Of a stretch of DNA of 5,897 nt, positions 1 through 5,657 are shown one piece after another. The translations under genes were made by a program, and so were the position numbers. The DNA comes from Chloroflexota bacterium. GTDB taxonomy: Bacteria; Chloroflexota; Dehalococcoidia; SM23-28-2. Each line of letters starts with the position of its first letter. Position 1 is the stretch's first letter. Below the pieces are notes generated by a model that worked only from the letters and a program-made list of their open reading frames with translations, did no database searches and was not told the DNA's origin. The stretch is taken from the NCBI GenBank assembly GCA_030691665.1, contig JAUYDU010000164.1, positions 1-5,897 on the forward strand, in the 5' to 3' direction.

Positions 1-71
1 CGCCGGCCCTTGGAAACAAGCCTGCCTGTCCGCTGCGTAGCAGCAGCCGACCCATTCGGAAAGGAGCCGAG
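1..71 (+). promoter_or_regulatory. Upstream region and Shine-Dalgarno of the acyl-CoA dehydrogenase gene
   Basis: The window opens 71 bases before the first gene. AAGGAG at 61-66 lies five bases before the ATG at 72 and is a strong Shine-Dalgarno that supports this start. A short perfect hairpin (GCTGC at 32-36, GCAGC at 40-44, loop GTA) lies upstream. Positions 17-28 match one edge of the palindrome at 5472-5483 exactly over 12 bases. No convincing -35/-10 pair is visible, so the promoter may lie outside the window or an upstream co-transcribed gene may exist. Confidence 0.6.
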
Positions 72-1310
72 ATGAGCCTCTACCTCGACCTGAACAAAGA
101 GCTGACCCCCGCTCAGATCACCTTGAAACAGGAGGCCCATAGATTCGCCGAGGAGGTGCTGCGGCCCGCCAGCGTCGAGCTGGACAGGATCGCCGACCCT
201 GAAGAGGTGATCAAGAAGGACTCGGTGTTGTGGGACGTGTTCCGAAAGGCCTACCAGCAGGGCCACCACATCCGCGGATTCCCCGAGGCCCTCGGCGGCG
301 CCAACCTTTCAGCCCTGGACAACCACATCGTCACCGAGGAGACCGGCTGGGGAAGCGCCGATTTCGCCATCGCTCTCGGAGTCGCTCCCTTCCCATTCTC
401 AGTTGCGGCGATGAGCGGCAACCAGGAGCTCATGAGAGATATCGTCATCCCCTTCACCCAAGACAAAGAGGCGAAATATGTGGGCTGCTGGGCCGTCACC
501 GAGCCTCATCGCGGTTCCGACACCCTGCTGTTCGGCGTTGATCAGTTTCGAGATCCAGCCATAGCCTTCGAGGTAGTGGCGAAACGCGATGGCGATGAAT
601 GGGTCATCAGCGGCCAGAAGTCTGCCTGGGTGTCCAACGGCACTATCGCCACCCACGCCCTGACCTTCCTGGCCGTCGACCCTTCGCTGGGGATGGCCGG
701 CAGCGGCGTGGCCATCATCCCCCTGGACCTTCCCGGAGTGTCTCGAGCGCGACCGCTGAACAAGCTCGGGCAGCGCGCCCTCAACCAGGGAGAGATCTTC
801 TTCGACGATGTGAGGATCCCCAAGCACTACATGCTGGTTGAGCCCGCCGGCTATCCGTTCACAATCGACGGCGTCCTGGCCACGGCCAACGCCTTCATGG
901 GAGCCGCCTTCACCGGCGTCGCCCGCGCCGCATTCGAGGAGGCCCTGGCCTATTGCAAGGAGCGGGTCCAGGGCGGCAAGCCTATCTGTGAGCACCAGGC
1001 AGTTCAGATGAAGCTCTTCGACATGTTCATGAAGGTCGAGACGGCCAGGGCGATATCTCGGGCCGCCATGGTTTACAACGCCACTACGATGCCGCCAGCA
1101 ACCCACTATTCCATCGCCGCCAAGATCCATTGCACAACCGTCGCTTTCGAGGTGGCCAGCGACGCCATCCAGTTGTTCGGCGGATACGGGCTGAGCAAGG
1201 AGATGCTGGTAGAGAAGCTGTTCAGAGACGCTCGCGCCTCCATGATCGAGGACGGCTGCAACGAAGTCCTCGCCCTCGCCGGAGCCCGCCAACTCATCGA
1301 TAGGTACTGA
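72..1310 (+). CDS. Acyl-CoA dehydrogenase family flavoprotein
   Basis: This 412-residue protein has the full length and domain order of acyl-CoA dehydrogenases, which are FAD enzymes that form an alpha,beta double bond in acyl-CoA thioesters and pass electrons to ETF. An N-terminal helical domain covers about residues 10-130. The middle beta domain follows with the flavin-contacting motif WAVTEPHRGSD (140-150) and SGQKSAWVSNG (180-190). The C-terminal helical domain carries QLFGGYGLSKE (367-377) and LFRDAR (383-388), both family hallmarks. Aligning by eye to MCAD, the catalytic-base position (Glu in the IYEGT motif) falls on Asp394, with Glu393 just before it (MIEDG). The alternative Glu site used by isovaleryl-CoA dehydrogenase aligns with Ala272. 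ATG follows AAGGAG at five bases. The gene stands alone on the plus strand and converges on the next gene. Family assignment is firm; the substrate (fatty, branched or alicyclic acyl-CoA) cannot be told. Confidence 0.95.
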   Translation: MSLYLDLNKELTPAQITLKQEAHRFAEEVLRPASVELDRIADPEEVIKKDSVLWDVFRKAYQQGHHIRGFPEALGGANLSALDNHIVTEETGWGSADFAIALGVAPFPFSVAAMSGNQELMRDIVIPFTQDKEAKYVGCWAVTEPHRGSDTLLFGVDQFRDPAIAFEVVAKRDGDEWVISGQKSAWVSNGTIATHALTFLAVDPSLGMAGSGVAIIPLDLPGVSRARPLNKLGQRALNQGEIFFDDVRIPKHYMLVEPAGYPFTIDGVLATANAFMGAAFTGVARAAFEEALAYCKERVQGGKPICEHQAVQMKLFDMFMKVETARAISRAAMVYNATTMPPATHYSIAAKIHCTTVAFEVASDAIQLFGGYGLSKEMLVEKLFRDARASMIEDGCNEVLALAGARQLIDRY

Positions 1311-1351
1311 CCCGCTTCGGCCGCGTCTCCCTATTGAGGCCGCCGTCCCAG

Positions 1352-1394
1352 CCAGGTGCGGCTGCTCCCGACCTCGCGGTCGCAGTGCACCTGG
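1352..1394. terminator. Bulged stem-loop between convergent genes, possible bidirectional terminator
   Basis: The 121-bp gap between the two convergent stop codons contains a perfect 8-bp inverted repeat, CCAGGTGC (1352-1359) with GCACCTGG (1387-1394). The intervening bases can extend the stem with CTGC/GCAG (1362-1365 with 1382-1385) and GACC/GGTC (1370-1373 with 1378-1381) around a TCGC loop, leaving G1361 and TCCC (1366-1369) bulged. The location suits a shared terminator. However, no T-tract follows on either strand, so it is not a canonical intrinsic terminator. It may only be a transcript-end stabilising hairpin or may need a factor. Confidence 0.45.
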
Positions 1395-1431
1395 GTACCA
1401 AGCCGCGTCCAGATGCGCACCACTAGCGGCC

Positions 1432-3132
1432 TCACAGTTCGCGACCGACGGTGGCAAACTCCATAAGCCCCGGCGGCCAAACGTTTGCGTCCCTGTCCAC
1501 CACCACATGGATCACGGCTGGTAGACCCGACCGGGCGGCTGCCTCCAGGGCGGGCCGGATCTCCGCCGGGTCCTCGACGTAGGCACCGAAGCAGCCGAAG
1601 CCTTTGGCCACCTGGTCGTAGCGCGGCCGCGAGTGCTCAACGCCCGCCAGATTGCCCGGCCCGAACTCTCGTATGTAGACGGGCACCTCCATGCCCCAGC
1701 GGTAGTCGCAGGAGACGACGCAGATGAAGGGAAGCTTCTCGCGATAGGCTGTCTCCAACTCCTGGATGTTGAACCCGAAGGCGGAATCCCCCGATACCAG
1801 CAGCACCGTCCGGTTCGGGTTGGCCAGCTTGGCAGCCATGGCGTAGGGGATGCCGATGCCCAGGTGGCCGAACTTGGAGGTCCAGAGAAAGCTGCGCGGC
1901 TCATACGCCCGCAGGTACTGGAAGCAATACAGACCCGTGTTGCCCCCATCCTGCACCAGGATACCGTCCCGTGGGAAGAAGCTGGCCACCTCCATCATCA
2001 GCTTGGCTGGATGGACAGGCGGCCCGTCGCGGGCGAGGCCCGCCAGCCCGCGCTCCCACTCCTCGCTCTGGTGGCGGAACTCGTCCAGGCTTTCGGACGG
2101 CGACCGGGCTGGCGTAATGGCCTCCACCTCCTCGATCAGGCTGGCCAGAGTCGCCTTGGCGTCACCGACCAGGCCCACATCAACGGGCCGGTTGCGGCCG
2201 ATCATCTCGGCATCTACGTCCACCTGGATGGTCTTCTGCCCCTCGAGCGAGCCCCACCAGGGTGGCTGACCATAGTTCTCCAGTTGCCCCAGTTGGGTGC
2301 CTACCAGCAGGAATAGATCGGCCTCGCGCCGCAGGCTCCGCGCCCCCGCGGATATCGGGTGGAAGCAGAGAGGATGATCCTCAGGAAGGACACCCCGGGC
2401 CGACGGCCCCAGGACAACCGGGCACGCCAGGTGCTCGGCCAGCCGTCTCACCTCCGCCCAGGCGCCTGAGTGGCCCACGCCGCCGCCCACGTACACGGCA
2501 GGCAAGGATGCCTCCGCCAGCATGCGAGCCGCCTCCCTGACCAGGTCCTTATCTGCGGTCACCCGCCGCGTCGAGCGGTAGCGCTCGGGCGGCTCCACCG
2601 CCAACCCCTCTTCCTCTACCTCGGCCGCGATGACGTCACTGGGGATATCTAGGTGGACGGGGCCAGGCCTACCGCTGGTGGCCAGCCGAAACGCTTTCTG
2701 CACGAGCTCCGGGATCCGCTTGGGATGAGAGACCACAGCGTTCCATTTGGTGGCGGGCTTGAACAGGGCCGCCTGGTCAGCGTACTGGAAGACGCCGCCG
2801 CGGTCGGGATAGATGACCCGGCTGTGGCTCTGGGAAGTAATGGCGACCACAGGGCTGCCCTCGGTCTTGGCGGTGATGATCCCCGACAGCAGGTTCGCTG
2901 CCCCCGGCCCGAAGCCGGCCATGCACACGCCCGGCTCGCCTGTCACCCTCGACCAGGCGTCGGCCATATGAGCGCCGGCGGCCTCATGGCGCGGAGGGAT
3001 CAGGCGTATACCGTGGTCCTTGAGCCTTCCCAGGATCGAAGTGGTTATGCCGTCCGGGATGGCGAAGACAACGCGCACGTTCTCCTGGGCCAGGCATCTC
3101 AGAAGGAGCTCCGCCCCTTTGATGGTAGCCAT
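1432..3132 (-). CDS. Thiamine-diphosphate-dependent enzyme, acetolactate synthase/decarboxylase superfamily
   Basis: The 566-residue protein has the usual length and three-domain order: pyrimidine-binding domain (about 3-170), central domain (about 195-335) and pyrophosphate-binding domain (about 375-550). Glu50 in PRHEAAGAHMADAW is the expected glutamate that activates the cofactor, followed by GFGPGAAN (73-80) and FQYADQAALF (115-124), all typical of the acetolactate synthase group. The metal/diphosphate motif begins GDSAFGFN (448-455), but the usual Asn-Asn end of this motif reads Cys475-Asp476. Leu424 sits where acetolactate synthases normally have Met; Leu is found there in benzoylformate decarboxylase. 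No small subunit or branched-chain biosynthetic gene is nearby, so a catabolic decarboxylase or carboligase is more likely than valine/isoleucine synthesis. The start ATG has GGAGG six bases upstream (3139-3143). It is the last gene of the putative operon. The superfamily is certain and the reaction is not. Confidence 0.93.
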   Translation of the reverse strand: MATIKGAELLLRCLAQENVRVVFAIPDGITTSILGRLKDHGIRLIPPRHEAAGAHMADAWSRVTGEPGVCMAGFGPGAANLLSGIITAKTEGSPVVAITSQSHSRVIYPDRGGVFQYADQAALFKPATKWNAVVSHPKRIPELVQKAFRLATSGRPGPVHLDIPSDVIAAEVEEEGLAVEPPERYRSTRRVTADKDLVREAARMLAEASLPAVYVGGGVGHSGAWAEVRRLAEHLACPVVLGPSARGVLPEDHPLCFHPISAGARSLRREADLFLLVGTQLGQLENYGQPPWWGSLEGQKTIQVDVDAEMIGRNRPVDVGLVGDAKATLASLIEEVEAITPARSPSESLDEFRHQSEEWERGLAGLARDGPPVHPAKLMMEVASFFPRDGILVQDGGNTGLYCFQYLRAYEPRSFLWTSKFGHLGIGIPYAMAAKLANPNRTVLLVSGDSAFGFNIQELETAYREKLPFICVVSCDYRWGMEVPVYIREFGPGNLAGVEHSRPRYDQVAKGFGCFGAYVEDPAEIRPALEAAARSGLPAVIHVVVDRDANVWPPGLMEFATVGREL

Positions 3133-3137
3133 GGCAA

Positions 3138-3145
3138 CCCTCCCC
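3138..3145 (-). promoter_or_regulatory. Shine-Dalgarno of the ThDP enzyme gene
   Basis: The minus strand reads GGGGAGGG shortly before ATG at 3132, leaving a spacer of about six bases after GGAGG. It fixes the start and shows that this downstream operon gene has its own strong ribosome entry site. The 87-bp gap from the preceding stop codon shows no clear promoter elements. Confidence 0.6.
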
Positions 3146-3219
3146 GCGACTCAGCTCGGCTCGACCTCCGACAGAAATCCTTCGCTCACTCGATATGAGG
3201 AGCCCCGCGGTCCCCTGCG

Positions 3220-4050
3220 CTAGTGCATTACCAGTCCGCCGCAGATGTTGATGGCCTGGCCGGTCATGTAGTCCGACTCGCCGGAGGCCAGGAAAGACAC
3301 CACATTGGCCACGTCGCTGGGCTGTTCCAACCTTCCCAGAGGGATCTTCGCCGCAGCCGCACCGACGACCTCCTCGTAGGGGACGCCACGGAAGCTTGCC
3401 TCTAGTTGCCAGCCCCAGCGCTGGAGGTCGGTGTCCACCTCGCCGGGGCAGACCGCGTTGACCTGGATGCCAGCGGGAGCCAGCTCCAGGGCCAGCACGC
3501 GGCTGAAGGCGACAATAGCCGCCTTGGCCGCGCTGTAGGCGGCCAGAAAAGGCCGGCCAGCCTTTCCGGCGATGGAGGATATGTTGATGATCTTGCCCCC
3601 TCTTCCTTGACCGACCATCACCCGCGCTACCGCCCGCGAGCACAGGAATGTGCCCGTGGCGTTGATAGCCATCGTCTTGCCCCAAGCCTGTTCGTCCATC
3701 GCCAGGACGGGAGCGGGGCCCACCACGCCGCCAGCGTTGTTCACCAAGATGTCGATGCGGCCGAAAGCGTCGAGGGTCTGGGCCACCATCTCGTCCACCA
3801 GGCGGCTGTCCGTCACGTCCACCCTGAGCGGCAGCCCGCGCACGCCCAGGGCGCTGATCTCTTCCGCCGTCTCTTGCAGACCCTCCCACATGCCCAGCCC
3901 ATAGCCGGGAAACTCCTCGAACTCGCGGCAGATGTCAGCCACCACCACATCGGCCCCCTCCTGAGCCAGCCGCAGGGCTATGGCCCGGCCGATGCCCGCC
4001 TTGCGGCCGGCCCCCGTGACGATGGCCACCTTTCCCTTCAGGTCATACAT
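3220..4050 (-). CDS. SDR family NAD(P)-dependent oxidoreductase
   Basis: This 276-residue classical short-chain dehydrogenase probably interconverts an alcohol and a carbonyl. The nucleotide-binding loop is TGAGRKAGIG (12-21), two residues longer than the minimal TGxxxGxG. NNAG is at 104-107, and the catalytic set is Asn130, Ser159, Tyr172 and Lys176 (YSAAK). Asp39 at the end of the second beta strand predicts NAD(H) over NADP(H). The tail has the usual substrate-loop region and LASGESDYMTGQAINICGG (254-272), typical of the family. Between the second strand and the next helix there is an extra acidic/aromatic stretch (about 41-55) that most classical SDRs lack. It lies 35 bp after the FAD oxidase stop and 87 bp before the ThDP enzyme on the same strand, so co-transcription is likely. 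The Shine-Dalgarno is only fair: GGGAG sits too close to the ATG, and GGGGTG (4056-4061) is better spaced. The substrate is unknown. Confidence 0.94.
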   Translation of the reverse strand: MYDLKGKVAIVTGAGRKAGIGRAIALRLAQEGADVVVADICREFEEFPGYGLGMWEGLQETAEEISALGVRGLPLRVDVTDSRLVDEMVAQTLDAFGRIDILVNNAGGVVGPAPVLAMDEQAWGKTMAINATGTFLCSRAVARVMVGQGRGGKIINISSIAGKAGRPFLAAYSAAKAAIVAFSRVLALELAPAGIQVNAVCPGEVDTDLQRWGWQLEASFRGVPYEEVVGAAAAKIPLGRLEQPSDVANVVSFLASGESDYMTGQAINICGGLVMH

Positions 4051-4085
4051 TCTCCCACCCCGTTACTGAGCAGGCCGCACTAAGG

Positions 4086-5453
4086 CTAGACGCGCGCCGC
4101 CCCCACCGGCGGCTCGACCTTCGCCTGGCGGCGCGCTTCCCGATTGTCCTGAAGGGCCATCCCCTTGCGGATGCCCTGGGCCAGCACAAACCGAACCGGC
4201 TCCGGCGGCAGCGGGATCACCCGCCGGTTGACGAAGAAGAGGTCGGTGAGCTCTGTCTTCTCTTCCCGCACCAGGTCGCGGATGATCTGCCCCACCATGT
4301 TCGACAGCGTCACCCCATGGCCCACACAGCCCAGGCTGTAGATCACCCGGCGATCGCCGCCCAGATAGCCCATCGCCGGGAAGAAGTCCAGCGGCACCGA
4401 TACCGGCCCGCCCCAGCGGTGAGCTATGCCAACGCCGGCCAATCCGGGGAAGGTCTCGACGATATCGCGTTCCAGTTGCTCGAAGGTAGGCCGGTGCTGG
4501 TCGACACCGAGGCGGCCGCCGTAGTAGTAGATGGCATCGCGGCCGCCCATCAGGAGGCGGTTGTCGGCGGTCAGGCGGTAGTAGTGGATGAGGTTGCGGG
4601 CGTCCTCGATGCCCTGGCGGCCCCCCCAGCCAATAGTGGATAGCTGCTGCTGGGTCAGGGGCTCGGTCAGGACGATGTAGGTGAAGATGGGAAAAGCCTT
4701 GGACCGAAGCTGGGGAAAGCGCCCAGAGAAGGCGTTGGTGGCGAACACCACCTTCTCGGCGGCCACGCTGCCCCGCGGCGTCTCCAGCCGCACCCGCGGC
4801 CGCAGGTGGACCGCCTCCACCGGCGTCTGCTCGTAGATATCCGCACCGGCGCCCTCAGCCAGGTTCTTCATCCCCCGCGCCAGCTTGGCCGGATTGACCA
4901 GGGCACACTCTTCCTCCGCCCTAGCCCCCAGGTAGAGGGGAGACGACACCTCCTCCCGCAATTCCCCGGCCTCCAGCCAGCGCACACCCTCGATTCCCAG
5001 CTCGTGGGCGAGATGGATCTCGCTCTGGAGACGATTCACCTGGTCCCGATTGGTGGCCACCGTCAGCAGGCCATTCCTCTCGTAGTCGAAGTCGAGGCCC
5101 TGCTCCGCCAGCTCCCCAACGTGCTTCACCGCCCGCACCATGAACTCGTGCGCCTGGCGCGCTTTCTCCATGCCGAAGCGCCACCTCGTCACCGTCAGGG
5201 TCAGCCCCAGCAGGGTCATGGCGAAGCCGGCGTTGCGCCCGCTGGCCCCGTAGCCCACCACATCGGACTCCAGCACGACGACCCGCAGGGACGGATCAGC
5301 CCGCCGCAGATAGTAGGCGGTGGACAGCCCCGTAAAGCCGGCGCCGATGATCGCCACGTCGGCCCGGATGTCCTCCTCCAGGGCCGGATTCGCCTCATAG
5401 GGAGTCGCGCCGAGCCAAAAACTCTTGGACGCGTAGTCCGACACGCTAGCCAT
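4086..5453 (-). CDS. FAD-dependent oxidoreductase, DAO family (amine or amino-acid oxidase-like)
   Basis: From the ATG at 5453 the protein has 455 residues. The N-terminal half holds the Rossmann FAD motif IIGAGFTGLS (35-44), the ribose-binding acid Glu62 and the GASGRNAGF segment (69-77) seen in gamma-glutamylputrescine oxidase-like and DadA-like flavoenzymes. The C-terminal half has HRWGGPVSVPLDFFPAMG (345-362) and GCVGHGVTLSN (375-385), which close over the flavin. These enzymes oxidise C-N bonds of amines or amino acids using oxygen or a quinone. No signal peptide or membrane helix is visible, so it is likely cytoplasmic. An in-frame TTG (5474) and ATG (5468) lie upstream, but GGAGG at 5461-5465 is seven bases before ATG 5453 and marks that as the start; TTG 5474 lies at the edge of a palindrome. 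It is the first gene of a probable FAD oxidase-SDR-ThDP operon. Family is firm; substrate is unknown. Confidence 0.93.
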   Translation of the reverse strand: MASVSDYASKSFWLGATPYEANPALEEDIRADVAIIGAGFTGLSTAYYLRRADPSLRVVVLESDVVGYGASGRNAGFAMTLLGLTLTVTRWRFGMEKARQAHEFMVRAVKHVGELAEQGLDFDYERNGLLTVATNRDQVNRLQSEIHLAHELGIEGVRWLEAGELREEVSSPLYLGARAEEECALVNPAKLARGMKNLAEGAGADIYEQTPVEAVHLRPRVRLETPRGSVAAEKVVFATNAFSGRFPQLRSKAFPIFTYIVLTEPLTQQQLSTIGWGGRQGIEDARNLIHYYRLTADNRLLMGGRDAIYYYGGRLGVDQHRPTFEQLERDIVETFPGLAGVGIAHRWGGPVSVPLDFFPAMGYLGGDRRVIYSLGCVGHGVTLSNMVGQIIRDLVREEKTELTDLFFVNRRVIPLPPEPVRFVLAQGIRKGMALQDNREARRQAKVEPPVGAARV

Positions 5454-5460
5454 TCCTTCG

Positions 5461-5465
5461 CCTCC
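5461..5465 (-). promoter_or_regulatory. Shine-Dalgarno that sets the FAD oxidase start
   Basis: GGAGG on the minus strand lies seven bases before ATG 5453, ideal spacing. It favours this start over the upstream TTG at 5474 and ATG at 5468, which have no comparable site because their upstream bases lie in the palindrome arm. It begins eight bases after the palindrome ends, so the hairpin leaves it exposed. Confidence 0.7.
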
Positions 5466-5473
5466 CATCGCCA

Positions 5474-5530
5474 AGCCTGCCTGCCGACATCAGCCTGAGG
5501 CTGATCCGCCTGCCTGTCGGCAGGCAGGCT
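5474..5530. repeat. Nested palindrome with alternative hairpins in the leader of the FAD oxidase gene
   Basis: The outer arms are a perfect 16-bp inverted repeat, 5474-5489 against 5515-5530, built from CCTGCCTGCC-type units. Between them a perfect 7-bp palindrome, TCAGCCT (5490-5496) and AGGCTGA (5498-5504), forms an inner hairpin. A second fold competes: GCCTGCCTG (5508-5516) pairs with CAGGCAGGC (5521-5529) over a four-base TCGG loop, using bases of the right outer arm. The element therefore has two mutually exclusive structures. No T-tract follows on either strand, so it is not a standard terminator. It could be a dispersed repeat (REP/MITE-like), an mRNA leader structure or a protein-binding site. 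Confidence 0.75.
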
Positions 5531-5540
5531 CGTCGGCATG

Positions 5541-5570
5541 ATTATATCCCAGGAGCCAGCCCAAGCCCAG
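5541..5570 (-). promoter_or_regulatory. Candidate promoter for the FAD oxidase-SDR-ThDP operon
   Basis: The minus strand carries a perfect TATAAT at 5541-5546 in a strongly GC-rich setting. Transcription would begin near 5534, just before the palindrome, giving a leader of about 80 bases. The -35 region is poor: CTGGGC at 18-bp spacing (5565-5570) matches TTGACA at only two positions, and there is no TGn extension. The promoter is therefore plausible but activator-dependent or fortuitous. Confidence 0.35.
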
Positions 5571-5630
5571 GTGCGAAAGGGAAGGGGGTAGATGAAAGAG
5601 ACCCAGCAGCCCACCCTCCGCACCTTCTAT

Positions 5631-5646
5631 CGGCCCCGCCGGGCCG
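5631..5646 (-). terminator. GC hairpin just after the CNB-domain gene, weak terminator candidate
   Basis: CGGCCC (5631-5636) and GGGCCG (5641-5646) form a perfect 6-bp GC stem with a four-base loop, starting 11 bases after the stop codon of the cyclic-nucleotide-binding gene on the minus strand. No run of T follows (next bases ATAGAAGG), so it could only be a non-canonical terminator. In GC-rich DNA such a stem could be chance. The 204-bp gap between this gene and the FAD oxidase otherwise holds only the candidate promoter and the palindrome. Confidence 0.3.
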
Positions 5647-5657
5647 CGACAGGGCGC

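Noticed and set aside
399..1508. Long open frame (369 codons) antisense to the acyl-CoA dehydrogenase and the end of the ThDP gene
   Set aside because: It has low-complexity Gly/Arg/His-rich translation without any recognisable domain, overlaps two clear family genes, and is the typical by-product of GC-rich codon bias.
1633..2316. Plus-strand open frame opposite the ThDP enzyme gene
   Set aside because: No domain or Shine-Dalgarno is apparent, and the opposite strand encodes conserved ThDP motifs over the same span.
2984..3889. Minus-strand 301-codon frame overlapping the SDR gene in another frame
   Set aside because: The translation is Gly/Arg-rich and repetitive, while the overlapping frame carries a full set of SDR catalytic motifs.
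3406..4083. Plus-strand open frame opposite the SDR gene
   Set aside because: No conserved motif is seen and it is fully covered by the SDR gene; an antisense shadow.
5472..5474. TTG as the start codon of the FAD oxidase
   Set aside because: It is at the edge of the palindrome with no Shine-Dalgarno; ATG 5453 has GGAGG at seven bases and gives a family-typical N-terminus.
4806..5498. Plus-strand 230-codon frame opposite the FAD oxidase gene
   Set aside because: The His/Pro/Arg/Gln-rich sequence has no domain, and the opposite strand encodes the FAD-binding fold.
5569..5625. 7-bp inverted repeat AGGTGCG / CGCACCT with a 43-base spacer
   Set aside because: The arms are short and far apart; such matches are expected by chance in GC-rich sequence. 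The similar CAGGTGC string near 1353 is probably coincidence as well.
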